Assembly: GCF_003726095.1 (NCBI RefSeq)
Contig: NZ_CP026031.1
Coordinates: forward strand, 2,852,001-2,916,000
Reading direction: 5' to 3'
Length of the DNA stretch: 64,000 nt
Source: Niallia circulans
Lineage (GTDB): Bacteria; Bacillota; Bacilli; Bacillales; Cytobacillaceae
Shown here: positions 7,491 to 16,446 of the stretch, piece by piece
Layout of the letters: each line of letters opens with the position of its first letter
How positions within the stretch are numbered: position 1 is the first letter of the stretch
Program-made: the position numbers and the translations under genes
The notes under the pieces: model-generated
Database searches by the model: none
What the model was told of the DNA's origin: nothing
The model's input: only the letters and a program-made list of their open reading frames with translations

Positions 7491-9314
7491 TTATCCATTT
7501 TGTGCAAAAAAGCCTGTTAATTGCGAAGATTGATTATTTAATTTTTGTATAGCCTTTTCCATTGCGTTATACTGTGCCCAATAACGATCTTCTATTTGCT
7601 TTAATCGATATTCCATTGATTCAATATTATCATCAATTCGCAGCATATCTTTACCAATGGTATAATTATATTCTGTTTTAAACGTATTACCAGCTTTTTC
7701 TTCAATTTGTTTCATTGTATCTGATATATCCGTTCTTAACCTTCTCGCTAATCCTTGTTGATCAGTTGTTGGGCCATCCGCCATAAATAACTGGTATACC
7801 GCTTCTGGATTATCTTCGATTGCTGCTTTTAATTTATCTTCATTAATTTCTAGCTTACCACGTTCTAAATAATCCTTCGAAGTAGTGATTCCAATTTCAG
7901 CCAACTGATTATATTTTTCAATTGTTTTTGTTTTATCATTAACTGTTACAGACGCATATAAGGAGTTTCTCATTTTATTTAAACCAGAGGTTAAAAGGGG
8001 ATCTCTCTTCAGTAAGCCACTTTTCGCCTTTTCCTCCCATTGCTCAATCTCCTTTTCACCCATTGCCGCCTTCTGTTCTTCTGTAAGAGGCTGAAAAGCT
8101 GAATAACGCTGAGCAGTAAGTTCTGTATTAACAGCACCGATTGTTTCATTATATTTATCTACAAAAGATTTTATCGTATCAAAAATACTATCTGTATCAG
8201 TTTGAATATTTACATTCACACTTTCACCAGCAGTAGTATTTTTATTTAAATTAAAGGTAACATCGTTCATTGTAAAGGTATTGGATTTTCTAGTAGTTTT
8301 TAAACCATTAATAGTGAATTCAGCATCAGACCCAGCAGTTTTTTCAGTTAAATTCAGAGTTTTAGTAAAAAATTCTGCATCCTTTCCCAAAAACTCAATT
8401 TCTTCTGCTCCATTATTTAGTATACCAGTATCTGTGCGTTGGGCGACTACTTTATCTGTACCAGTGTCATAAAACATACTGATCCCGACATTAGAACTGT
8501 TAATTTTACTAAACATACTATTTAATGAAGTGGAGCCATCAATTTTAAAACTTTGCTTATTCTTTGTACCATCTTCATTTGTTGTTTGAATATCAAACTC
8601 AATATAGCTGTTCTTCTTAAGATTGTCCCCACTCACTGTTACCGTGCTATTTTCTGGAAGAATTTCACCAAATGTCATTTTTCCGGTGGCTGGATTAACA
8701 TATACAGTATCAGCTGCTCTAGTGCCTTTTTCTGGAGCATCTCCTTCTATCAGCTGAACTTTAAACGTTTTATCGGTCCCTCCTGTGACAGTTATTGAAT
8801 CAGGAAATCCAGATAAGGAAGTACCACCTAGATATATTTCGTCTCCTTGTCCTGTTAAAGTCTGTGAAAAACTTTCTCCCTTCCATTGAATTCCTGAGTC
8901 ATCAGAGAGTTTGCTTTGCTGGGAAAGTAAACTCTTGGTAGGATCTAACGTACTATTACTAATTTTATTTGCACTTTGTACTTTAGCGGACTTTGCCATT
9001 ACAACATCGGAGATATTATAGGAAACATTCCCCGCATTCGCTTTTGCACTTACTGATACTATATCCTTGTTCGAAGAAACAGCAGTTCTTTTCATCATAT
9101 TTGATTGTTTGGAAATACCTTCAAATATAAATGTATCGAACTCTTTTAATTTTGCATTCATTGTTCGGTAATTATCACGTTGCCATTCTAAAATTTGCTT
9201 TTGTTGTTTTAGTTTGTCTAGGGGCATACGCTGCACTTTCATTAATGAATCGACAATCGATTGTGTGTCAAGTCCACTGGCAAGACCGGTGAATTTTATT
9301 GAATTTACACTCAT
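7491..9314 (-). CDS. fliD: Flagellar filament cap protein FliD
   Basis: This 607-aa hook-associated protein 2 caps the growing filament and guides flagellin insertion. The N-terminal FliD domain (about 1-100, FTGLASGLDTQSIVDSLM) and C-terminal domain (about 365-600, ending in a coiled coil such as YNAMEKAIQKLNNQSSQL) are typical. The centre is variable and surface-exposed. ACAGGAGG precedes the ATG. It lies 18 bp after flaG and 25 bp before fliS in one operon with a sigma-D-like promoter ahead of flaG. It is longer than the B. subtilis protein (about 500 aa), the extra length being in the variable domains. Confidence 0.96.
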   Translation of the reverse strand: MSVNSIKFTGLASGLDTQSIVDSLMKVQRMPLDKLKQQKQILEWQRDNYRTMNAKLKEFDTFIFEGISKQSNMMKRTAVSSNKDIVSVSAKANAGNVSYNISDVVMAKSAKVQSANKISNSTLDPTKSLLSQQSKLSDDSGIQWKGESFSQTLTGQGDEIYLGGTSLSGFPDSITVTGGTDKTFKVQLIEGDAPEKGTRAADTVYVNPATGKMTFGEILPENSTVTVSGDNLKKNSYIEFDIQTTNEDGTKNKQSFKIDGSTSLNSMFSKINSSNVGISMFYDTGTDKVVAQRTDTGILNNGAEEIEFLGKDAEFFTKTLNLTEKTAGSDAEFTINGLKTTRKSNTFTMNDVTFNLNKNTTAGESVNVNIQTDTDSIFDTIKSFVDKYNETIGAVNTELTAQRYSAFQPLTEEQKAAMGEKEIEQWEEKAKSGLLKRDPLLTSGLNKMRNSLYASVTVNDKTKTIEKYNQLAEIGITTSKDYLERGKLEINEDKLKAAIEDNPEAVYQLFMADGPTTDQQGLARRLRTDISDTMKQIEEKAGNTFKTEYNYTIGKDMLRIDDNIESMEYRLKQIEDRYWAQYNAMEKAIQKLNNQSSQLTGFFAQNG

Positions 9315-9332
9315 TATAAATCCTCCTGTAAT

Positions 9333-9695
9333 TTAAAGCTTTTTATCGATAAATATTCCGATAAACTCTGTCATTTTTGCATAGATGTCTAAAAGTTCTT
9401 TAGATGGAATTTCTCTTATAACCTTCTCTGTAGCTTTATCAACGACTTCTATATAATAGCGTTCTGTTTCATCATGGACCTTAAAATTTATAGAAGTATA
9501 ATGTGGCTTTAAAAATTCATTGATACTCGTTACTATTTCTTCCGCTTTCTCTTTTTTCAGAATGTTAGTCGATTCTTCTGAAAGAGTATCCACCAATTTA
9601 GTGTAGTCCCTATTATTTAAGCTAATTTCATTATCATTTCTGGTTGAGTTCACTAAGTTAGATATAGTCGATTGTTGTTGATTCATCTCCAATTT
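9333..9695 (-). CDS. flaG: FlaG family protein
   Basis: A 120-aa protein from the ATG at 9695, preceded by AGAGGAGCTG. A longer frame exists but overlaps the sigma-D-like promoter, so I chose MKLEMNQQQSTISN. The conserved C-terminal half (about 55-120) reads NFKVHDETERYYIEVVDKAT, then EKVIREIPSKELLDIYAKM and EFIGIFIDKKL, which is the FlaG domain. The family is linked to filament length and stability, with uncertain biochemistry. It leads the flaG-fliD-fliS-fliT operon, as yvyC does in B. subtilis. Confidence 0.93.
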   Translation of the reverse strand, partial: KLEMNQQQSTISNLVNSTRNDNEISLNNRDYTKLVDTLSEESTNILKKEKAEEIVTSINEFLKPHYTSINFKVHDETERYYIEVVDKATEKVIREIPSKELLDIYAKMTEFIGIFIDKKL

Positions 9696-9735
9696 CATCC
9701 ATATAACAGCTCCTCTATCAGATCCTTTAATTTTT

Positions 9736-9762
9736 ATATCGGATACTCTAAACATTTATTAA
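9736..9762 (-). promoter_or_regulatory. Sigma-D-like promoter of flaG-fliDST
   Basis: The minus strand reads TTAA, 15 bases, TCCGATAT, against the sigma-D consensus TAAA, 15 bases, GCCGATAT. The -10 differs in one base. It is about 40 bp upstream of the chosen flaG start. No clear terminator separates it from pseC, so read-through from the glycosylation operon is also possible. Confidence 0.65.
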
Positions 9763-9808
9763 CAAAAAGTTATTTCAATTGTAAATAAAATGGGATAAAT
9801 AAGGAAAA

Positions 9809-10996
9809 TTACCTTTCTTTCGAAAAATAGCCTATTACTTTCTGCACAGCTTTTATTACAGATTGCACATCTTCCTCTGTCATTTTCGGAAATAAAGGAA
9901 GTGTAATCGCTTCTTCATAGTAGAGTTCAGCGTTAGGACAAATTCCCTTCTTATATCCTAAGTTTCGGTAATAAGCTAAAGTATGGACTGGGATATAATG
10001 AACATGAACACCTATATTTTCAGCACGTAAAGCTTCAAATATTGTCTTTCTATCTACCCTTAAACTCTCTAATCGCAATCGAAGCATGTATAAATGCCAA
10101 CTTGATTCACCAGCTGCCTCTTGAAAAGGTACCACTACATTCGGAATGTTATGAAAAGCAACTGTATATTGATTAGCAATCTCTCTGCGTCTTTTCACAA
10201 AACTATCAAGTCTTTTTAATTGGGAACATCCAAGACTAGCTTGTATATCTGTCATTCGGTAGTTCATACCTAAATCAACCATTTCATAGCTCCATGGTCC
10301 CTCATCCCCTTTTAAAGTATCCTTCGTGATGCCATGTGACCGAAATAATCGAAGTTTTTTTGCATATTCTTCTGAATTAGTGACAATAATGCCACCTTCA
10401 CCTGTCGTTATATGCTTAACAGGATGAAAGCTGAACATCGTCATATCAGCTTGAGAGCCAACCTTTTCTCCTTTATAAGAAGCGCCAATCGAATGTGCAC
10501 CGTCTTCTATAAAAACTAAATGATGCTTTTTACATAACGCTTTAATTCCATCTAAATCCGCCGGCTGTCCTGTATAATCTACAGCAATAATTGCCTTTGT
10601 TTTAGAGGTAATCAGTTTCTCGATATTAATTGGGTCAATATTATAAGTTTGTTTATCAATATCCGCAAAAACTGGTTTTCCTCCCATATAAAGAACACAG
10701 TTGGCGGACGCTGCAAATGTCATTGGGGTCGTAATGACTTCATCTCCATTATCTATGCCAGCTGCATAACAAGCACCATGCAGAGCAGCTGTGCCATTTA
10801 TAAAAGCAACGGCATATTTTGTGCCGACATATTCTGCTATCGCTTGTTCAAATTGATCAATTTTAGGACCCTGTGTTAAATAAGGACTTTGCAATGTTTC
10901 TACAACTGCCTGTACATCTTCTTCTGTAATCCATTGTTGGCCATATGACAGAAACTCCTGTCTTACTGGTTGGCCTCCATACAATGCTAATTCCAT
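9809..10996 (-). CDS. pseC: UDP-4-amino-4,6-dideoxy-N-acetyl-beta-L-altrosamine transaminase (PseC-like)
   Basis: A 395-aa DegT/DnrJ/EryC1-family PLP aminotransferase. YGQQWITEEDVQAVVETLQS and LTQGPKIDQFE near the N-terminus are typical of PseC. The PLP lysine is Lys194 in SFHPVKHITTGEGG, and EDGAHSIGASY lies just before it. PseC aminates C4 of the keto sugar made by PseB, the second step to pseudaminic acid. CCAAAGGAGG precedes the ATG. It is the last gene of the glycosylation island, 30 bp after an SDR gene. PseB lies 14 kb upstream in the same direction. Confidence 0.92.
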   Translation of the reverse strand: MELALYGGQPVRQEFLSYGQQWITEEDVQAVVETLQSPYLTQGPKIDQFEQAIAEYVGTKYAVAFINGTAALHGACYAAGIDNGDEVITTPMTFAASANCVLYMGGKPVFADIDKQTYNIDPINIEKLITSKTKAIIAVDYTGQPADLDGIKALCKKHHLVFIEDGAHSIGASYKGEKVGSQADMTMFSFHPVKHITTGEGGIIVTNSEEYAKKLRLFRSHGITKDTLKGDEGPWSYEMVDLGMNYRMTDIQASLGCSQLKRLDSFVKRRREIANQYTVAFHNIPNVVVPFQEAAGESSWHLYMLRLRLESLRVDRKTIFEALRAENIGVHVHYIPVHTLAYYRNLGYKKGICPNAELYYEEAITLPLFPKMTEEDVQSVIKAVQKVIGYFSKER

Positions 10997-11026
10997 TTCA
11001 TTTTCCTCCTTTGGAAAAAAGCCACC

Positions 11027-11965
11027 TTACATCAGGTGACTTTTAATCCATTCTTCCGTTTCTCTTAATCCTGCTTCTAAGGTATACTTAGGGCTCCAAT
11101 TTAATAATTGTTTTGCCTTATCATAATTGCATAAAAGCTTTTGAATCTCACTTTGCGGATGAATATGTTCAATGTGTTTAATACGGTCCGAATCTCCAAC
11201 AATTTTAAGGGCCAGTTCATTGATAGAAACGTCTCTTCCTAAGCCAGCATTTACAATTTCTCCGTTTACAGCATCTGAATATCCAGCATTCACAACAAAT
11301 TCTGCACAATCTTCCACATATAATAAATCTCTTGTTTGCGTTCCCTCACCATATATATGAAGCTGCTCTCCAGCTATTTTTTTCTTCAGAAAAATAGCTA
11401 CTACGCCACCTTCTCCTCCAGTTTTCTGAAAAGGTCCATATGTATTAAACGGACGGATTACAACAGTTGGCAAACCGTAAGCATGATAATAAGACAATAC
11501 CATATTTTCCGCTGCAATTTTACTTCCTGCATAAGGAGAAGCTGGTTTAATTGCATGCTGTTCTGTAATCCCTGTTTCATCGGTACATTGATCATACACC
11601 ATACATGTACTCATAAACACAACCTTTGTGTTGGTTTTTCTACACTGTTCCAATACATAGAAAGTCCCGATAGTATCGTTGTTAAAAGTTGTTCGAGGAT
11701 CATCAATCGAATCTTGGACATTAATCGATGCTCCAAGATGATAGCAAATATCAAAGGATGTTTTAGCAAACAATTTCTCTAGCAATGCCTCATCCTTAAT
11801 ATCGCCAATAATGAATTCCTCCAGTTGATCTTTAAATTCCTCAATATTTTTCTCACTGCCATTGGATAAATCATCTAAAATCCAGACTTTATGTCCATCT
11901 GCCAGCAACTTCTTTGCCACAGCTCTGCCAATAAAGCCTGCTCCGCCTGTTAATAGAATATTCAT
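11027..11965 (-). CDS. NAD-dependent nucleotide-sugar epimerase/dehydratase (SDR)
   Basis: A 312-aa extended short-chain dehydrogenase/reductase. The NAD site is GGAGFIG (7-13), the catalytic set is MSTCMVY (118-124) with Tyr145 and Lys149 in SPYAGSK, and RPFNTYGP is the substrate-side motif. Such enzymes epimerise or dehydrate nucleotide-activated hexoses. The exact substrate cannot be read from sequence. It sits between pseI and pseC, although the standard pseudaminate route needs no such enzyme there, so it may make a second sugar or a modified precursor. AAAGGAGACATT precedes the ATG. Confidence 0.82.
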   Translation of the reverse strand: MNILLTGGAGFIGRAVAKKLLADGHKVWILDDLSNGSEKNIEEFKDQLEEFIIGDIKDEALLEKLFAKTSFDICYHLGASINVQDSIDDPRTTFNNDTIGTFYVLEQCRKTNTKVVFMSTCMVYDQCTDETGITEQHAIKPASPYAGSKIAAENMVLSYYHAYGLPTVVIRPFNTYGPFQKTGGEGGVVAIFLKKKIAGEQLHIYGEGTQTRDLLYVEDCAEFVVNAGYSDAVNGEIVNAGLGRDVSINELALKIVGDSDRIKHIEHIHPQSEIQKLLCNYDKAKQLLNWSPKYTLEAGLRETEEWIKSHLM

Positions 11966-11977
11966 AATGTCTCCTTT

Positions 11978-13030
11978 CTACAGTAAATCCCATTGAAGCG
12001 GAGTTCCTTTTTTTAAAGTACTCTTCGCTTTTTTTCCTAAAATACTTTGTAAGTGTTTTGGAGGTAAACCATACCCTGGACGGATAGGTCGGATATTCTC
12101 TTTAGTAAATACCTCTCCCTCTTCTATATCCTTAATAATATATAGAGATCTTCTATCTTTTAATGATGGCAATTCATCTTTAGTGGGGCCATAACTAATT
12201 TCCCCTAAGCTTTTCCATGCTCTTTCAGTTTCTAAAACCAACGCCTTCATTTCATCAGGTTCCATTGAAAACGCAGCATCAGTTCCACCAGAAGATCTTG
12301 AAATAGTAAAATGTTTTTCAATGACTGTTGCTCCCAAAACTACACTTGCTACTCCTACTCCTATTCCCATCGTGTGGTCACTCAAGCCTACTTCACATTG
12401 AAATAAATCTTTCATATGAGGAATCGTTAATAAATTTGAATTATCAGGAGATGCTGGATACGTACTTGTACATTTTAATAAAATTATATCTTTAGCTCCT
12501 GCATCCCTGGCAGCCTTTAACGTATCATCTAATTCCCCAGCAGTTGCTAAACCAGTAGAAATGATTATTGGTTTACCTGTCTTTGCAACCTTTTGGATAA
12601 GTGGAATGTCAGTATTTTCAAATGATGCTATTTTATAGCATGGGACATCTAACGTTTCAAGAAAATCAACTGCCGTTTCGTCAAACGGTGAACTAAAAGC
12701 AATTAATCCTAACTGATGACATCTTTCAAAAATCTCTTTATGCCATTCCCAAGGAGTGTATGCTTTCTTATACAGATCATGGTAAGTTTGGCCTTTCCAT
12801 AAACTTTCTGGATTATCAATCATAAAATCACTGTTATATACATCTAATGTCATAGTATCTGCAGTATAAGTTTGCAGTTTTAAAGCATCAACTCCCGCTT
12901 CTGCTGCAGCTTCTACTATTTGAAGTGCCTTTTCAAGAGATTGATTATGATTGCCGGACATTTCAGCTATAATAAATGGTTTGTGATTTTCCCCTATCAT
13001 CCTGCCAGCAATATTTATTTCATTGTTCAT
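11978..13030 (-). CDS. pseI: Pseudaminic acid synthase (PseI, NeuB family)
   Basis: This 350-aa enzyme condenses phosphoenolpyruvate with the six-carbon 2,4-diamino sugar to give the nine-carbon pseudaminic acid. The NeuB barrel (about 1-280) has FIIAEMSGNHNQSLEKA, ALKLQTYTADTMTLD, YTPWEWHKEIFE and IEKHFTISRSSGGTDAAFS, which are PseI rather than NeuB/LegI type. A C-terminal SAF/antifreeze-like domain (about 290-350) follows. The stop of the upstream PseG gene overlaps its start by 4 bases, indicating coupling. B. subtilis SpsE is the spore-coat relative. Confidence 0.94.
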   Translation of the reverse strand: MNNEINIAGRMIGENHKPFIIAEMSGNHNQSLEKALQIVEAAAEAGVDALKLQTYTADTMTLDVYNSDFMIDNPESLWKGQTYHDLYKKAYTPWEWHKEIFERCHQLGLIAFSSPFDETAVDFLETLDVPCYKIASFENTDIPLIQKVAKTGKPIIISTGLATAGELDDTLKAARDAGAKDIILLKCTSTYPASPDNSNLLTIPHMKDLFQCEVGLSDHTMGIGVGVASVVLGATVIEKHFTISRSSGGTDAAFSMEPDEMKALVLETERAWKSLGEISYGPTKDELPSLKDRRSLYIIKDIEEGEVFTKENIRPIRPGYGLPPKHLQSILGKKAKSTLKKGTPLQWDLL

Positions 13031-14076
13031 GATTTTTCCTCCATAATAGCCTCAATTACAGGTTTTTTTACATATGTTTCATTAACATTCATCAGATTTC
13101 TTGCCTTTTCCTTAACTTTTTCCAACTTTTCTTTTCCTTTTAAAATATTTTCTAGCATGTGAGATAAATCATTTTCTTTGACTTCAATATGCCAGCCCAT
13201 ATTCCAAATTGCCCCATACTGAGAAGCCGCAACTACCGATGCTCTTTGATTCTCTTCTACTATTGTGACAATTGATGGCAGACCAAGATAACATCTTTCC
13301 CACATGGTTACTCCTCCAGCTCCTAAAGAAAGATCTGCTTGTCTCATTAAATCAGCTAAGTAGTCAATTTGTAAATAATAGTAATAACCATTCATCTCAC
13401 ATTTTTCTCTAATATGTTCCTTATTAATATTAGATTGTCCAGTAACTACATGCACTTTTATTTTTGAAGTATCTAGAACAGATAAGGCATTAATAGCTTT
13501 ATCTGTTTCATTTGTTGGATCAGAGCCTCCATAAAAAATTAATATATCAAGAACTTGTTTATCTTTTTTTTGTTTTCTTGAGTTTTTTTTATAAAATTCT
13601 GGTCGTAAAAGTAAATATTTTGGACCTAATAACTGTTTGCATTCCTTTGGAACTAATTTTATATATCTAGTCATAAAATCCTTAACATAGTTTTGATCAA
13701 GTAAGATATCACAATCATGCTTTCTATTTGCTAAATCATCAATTACCATAATTTTCATGTTAGGGAAGTTGAAACGCATTTCTTTTTCCCATTTTATATC
13801 AATTTGATAATGATCAATTATTAGTAAATCACAATTTACTTTTTTTAATATTTTTACAACATGATCCGTTTTCTTACTATCATCAATAAGATTTAAATAT
13901 ACATGAAATCCTTGCTGAATAATTAATTCAGACAAATCCCCTTCTGCCTTATTGCATATAAAGGAAACTTTTATTCCTTCTTCTCTTAGCATATGGGCTA
14001 AAGTAAGGCAACGCATTACATGGCCAGAACCAATTAGATAAGATGCATCAGCTCGAATAACAACATCTTCTATCAT
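13027..14076 (-). CDS. pseG: UDP-2,4-diacetamido-2,4,6-trideoxy-beta-L-altropyranose hydrolase (PseG-like)
   Basis: A 349-aa GT-B-fold hydrolase that removes UDP from the pseudaminate precursor. The N-terminal signature IRADASYLIGSGHVMRCLTL carries the expected catalytic His19, and YGGSDPTNETDKA plus LGAGGVTMWERCYLGLPS form the UDP site. Some homologues carry a fused acetyltransferase (PseH); this one does not, its C-terminus being a short helical tail. It overlaps pseI by 4 bases and follows the SpsF-type gene by one base, so spsF-pseG-pseI form a tight block like B. subtilis spsE-spsF-spsG. Confidence 0.92.
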   Translation of the reverse strand: MIEDVVIRADASYLIGSGHVMRCLTLAHMLREEGIKVSFICNKAEGDLSELIIQQGFHVYLNLIDDSKKTDHVVKILKKVNCDLLIIDHYQIDIKWEKEMRFNFPNMKIMVIDDLANRKHDCDILLDQNYVKDFMTRYIKLVPKECKQLLGPKYLLLRPEFYKKNSRKQKKDKQVLDILIFYGGSDPTNETDKAINALSVLDTSKIKVHVVTGQSNINKEHIREKCEMNGYYYYLQIDYLADLMRQADLSLGAGGVTMWERCYLGLPSIVTIVEENQRASVVAASQYGAIWNMGWHIEVKENDLSHMLENILKGKEKLEKVKEKARNLMNVNETYVKKPVIEAIMEEKS

Positions 14077-14077
14077 A

Positions 14078-14803
14078 TTAAATAACCGGCTTCTGTTTAA
14101 TATGAGAATTAATTTTTGCGATATCTGGATGTTCTTTGAGGTATTTCACGACATCTGTTGCTGATATTAAAGTGTCATTGTAGAAATAATCGGCAATTTT
14201 ACAACAAAGTTCATAATCCTCATTCGTATCCAAGGTTATTCTTAAGGATGGCTCTTGAATTGTTTTCAAAGCTTCTATCTCAGTCCATGTAAATTCAGAT
14301 GGATTTTCATAAGCATAGTAGGTGACATGTTCTCTATGTCGTTCTTCCCTTCCATGCTGGTGTATATATAATAATGAAGAATAAGAACATAACTCTACAG
14401 CCAGGCCTCTCGGTAAGTTACCATTAATCCGTATAAAGTCTTTCCTATCCTTTGTCATTTTCTCAATCATTTTACTACCTAGATTATAATCAACAAAAGG
14501 ACAATCCGCAGTCACTCTCATTACCATATCTGGCTGATATGGTTGTGCTGCCTTTACATATCTATCAAGCACATCCGTTTCAGATCCTCTATAACATAAA
14601 ACATTTTGTTTTAAACACCATTCTTCTACAATATTATCTTGAGCAAGTGTTGAAGTCGCAATAATAACTTGATCAATTCCTCTGATTCTTTTACATCTTT
14701 CAACTACATAAGTTAAAACATTTACTTCTCCAAGAGGTTTTAATATTTTCCCGGGTAATCTTGATGATCCCATACGAGCCTGAATAATTACAATCGTCTT
14801 CAT
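14078..14803 (-). CDS. pseF: SpsF/PseF-type cytidylyltransferase
   Basis: A 241-aa nucleotidyltransferase of the SpsF family. VIIQARMGSSRLPGKILKPL (about 5-24) is the nucleotide-binding loop and MRVTADCPFVD (about 95-105) the metal-binding region. In pseudaminate pathways this step activates the acid as its CMP derivative. SpsF-type proteins replace the shorter NeuA-like PseF in Bacillus clusters. Its place directly before pseG and pseI supports CMP-pseudaminate synthesis, but the island also has CDP-alcohol chemistry, so another acceptor is possible. Confidence 0.82.
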   Translation of the reverse strand: MKTIVIIQARMGSSRLPGKILKPLGEVNVLTYVVERCKRIRGIDQVIIATSTLAQDNIVEEWCLKQNVLCYRGSETDVLDRYVKAAQPYQPDMVMRVTADCPFVDYNLGSKMIEKMTKDRKDFIRINGNLPRGLAVELCSYSSLLYIHQHGREERHREHVTYYAYENPSEFTWTEIEALKTIQEPSLRITLDTNEDYELCCKIADYFYNDTLISATDVVKYLKEHPDIAKINSHIKQKPVI

Positions 14804-14826
14804 TTTTTACCACCTTACAATTATTG

Positions 14827-15483
14827 TTACAGAAAAAACTTTAAGTCCTGCAAAGTTTCTATCCGATCATCAGCCTCATATTCTTCTGGCATCTCAATAT
14901 GCTTATGCTGCCCTGTCATTATACGAATTGTTTTAAAGCCAAGAGGCTTTATGCCAACAAAGTCTTTTCTCGGGTTATCTCCTACATAAACAATATCTTG
15001 AGCTTCTACTTTTTCTTGTCTCATTATATGTGTAAAGCAATATGGTGAAGGTTTCGCATTCTTTTTTCCATATCGATGAGTTACATAACAATGCTTCATT
15101 ATCGGATAAAGACCTAGCGCTTCTATCTTATTATGCTGCACAATTTTATTCCCATCAGTCACAATATAAAGAGGATAACTAGAAATACTCTTTAAAAATA
15201 TCAAAGTATTATTTGACAATGCAATATTAGGTTTATGCGTTCTATAAACCGATAAACATTCTTTGGCAACTTTCTTTGTATAAATTCCATAATTTCTTAA
15301 TACATCATCAAAAATACTACCTCTTCCGTGTGTTTGAAGACGTGACCACATCCACTTATTTGTTTCCAATGCAGCTACATTATATTTTTTTTCAATAAAG
15401 GAAGCGACTTCACGAAAACCACTCTTTACATATGATAGCTCATCATAAAGCGTATCATCTAAATCAAAAACTATCACCTTCAC
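14827..15483 (-). CDS. HAD-family hydrolase (phosphatase-like)
   Basis: A 218-aa haloacid-dehalogenase-fold protein. Motif I is FDLDDTLYDE (about 5-14) with the nucleophile Asp6 and acid/base Asp8, motif II is VTDGNK, motif III Lys is in GKKNAKPSPYCF, and motif IV is VYVGDNPRKDF. A helical cap lies between I and II. Substrate unknown, probably a phosphorylated sugar or polyol. Its start overlaps the ATP-grasp stop by 4 bases, so the pair is translationally coupled and probably works on one metabolite. Confidence 0.85.
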   Translation of the reverse strand: MKVIVFDLDDTLYDELSYVKSGFREVASFIEKKYNVAALETNKWMWSRLQTHGRGSIFDDVLRNYGIYTKKVAKECLSVYRTHKPNIALSNNTLIFLKSISSYPLYIVTDGNKIVQHNKIEALGLYPIMKHCYVTHRYGKKNAKPSPYCFTHIMRQEKVEAQDIVYVGDNPRKDFVGIKPLGFKTIRIMTGQHKHIEMPEEYEADDRIETLQDLKFFL

Positions 15484-16418
15484 AAAATCAAATCCTTCTT
15501 ATATCTAATTAATGTCAAGTCTTTGCTACATTGTATAAACGGATAATTATCTAAATTCTCGTTATTTGATTCTAAAATAAACCATTGAAAACTAGATAAA
15601 CCAGCTCTAATACTTAATGTTGAAGCCCCACCTATTCTAGGATTACATTCAATAATCTGTGGATTATTATGCTTGTCCAGTAAAATTTGAAACATAACAT
15701 GACCACTTAACCCTAAATCTTCAGCTAATTTCATCGACAAATTAGTTAACTTTTCGTTCTCTATGGTACGAGTAATTTGTGATTCACCGTCCACAACCAT
15801 TACTCTTTCTCGTACTATTGCTCCTTTACTTTTACCATTCCTATTTACATATACATCTACGCTATACTCTTTACCTTGAATAAAAGGTTGATAGATGGGA
15901 CTTTCCAAATAATTTGCTCCACTTATGGCATCTTCTTTATTTATATTTATAAGCATATTTTTAGACCCTGATCCATATCTCTCTTTCACTACAAATGTAG
16001 AGCATTTTAAAGCATTAATATCCCTTGTTGTTTCTATCACTGGATATCCCATCTTGCGTAACTCTTTAAAAAAAAGGAATTTATCTTGCGTTATTTCAAT
16101 ACTTCTTTTATCAGAAACCATCACACTGATATTATATTGCTTAAACTCCTGATAATGTTCGGCAAAGTATTTCAATTCGCCATCTCTAGTAGGAAAGATT
16201 ATATTCACACCTTTTTTTTTGCAAAAATTAAGTATTTCGTTTACAGACATATCTGCGAGTTTAGGCATATGCCAAAACTCATCAACGAAGTGACTTCCTA
16301 CAACATGTTCATTTATATCAGCACCAATAATATATATTTCTTTTAAATTGGCAGAATCTCTGATTGAACTTATTAAAGGTACTTTACTTGAAATACTCGT
16401 TATTAGAATCTTATTCAA
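15480..16418 (-). CDS. ATP-grasp family ligase
   Basis: A 312-aa ATP-grasp protein of the CarB/PylC-like type. The N-terminal pre-grasp domain has IIFPTRDGE, the grasp ATP loop is VVKERYGSGSKNML (about 142-155), and the metal ligands are in IIECNPRIGGAS (about 263-274). These enzymes join a carboxylate to an amine or thiol through an acyl-phosphate. No substrate can be read. In an island lacking a PseH acetyltransferase, it could acylate an amino sugar with an amino acid, which is speculation. It overlaps the HAD gene. Confidence 0.85.
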   Translation of the reverse strand: MNKILITSISSKVPLISSIRDSANLKEIYIIGADINEHVVGSHFVDEFWHMPKLADMSVNEILNFCKKKGVNIIFPTRDGELKYFAEHYQEFKQYNISVMVSDKRSIEITQDKFLFFKELRKMGYPVIETTRDINALKCSTFVVKERYGSGSKNMLININKEDAISGANYLESPIYQPFIQGKEYSVDVYVNRNGKSKGAIVRERVMVVDGESQITRTIENEKLTNLSMKLAEDLGLSGHVMFQILLDKHNNPQIIECNPRIGGASTLSIRAGLSSFQWFILESNNENLDNYPFIQCSKDLTLIRYKKDLIL

Positions 16419-16446
16419 TATATATCACATTCCTAAATTTAATTTC

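Noticed and set aside
14078..14803. Legionaminic rather than pseudaminic pathway
   Set aside because: The aminotransferase, synthase and hydrolase motifs are PseC-, PseI- and PseG-like, not LegC/LegI/LegG-like.
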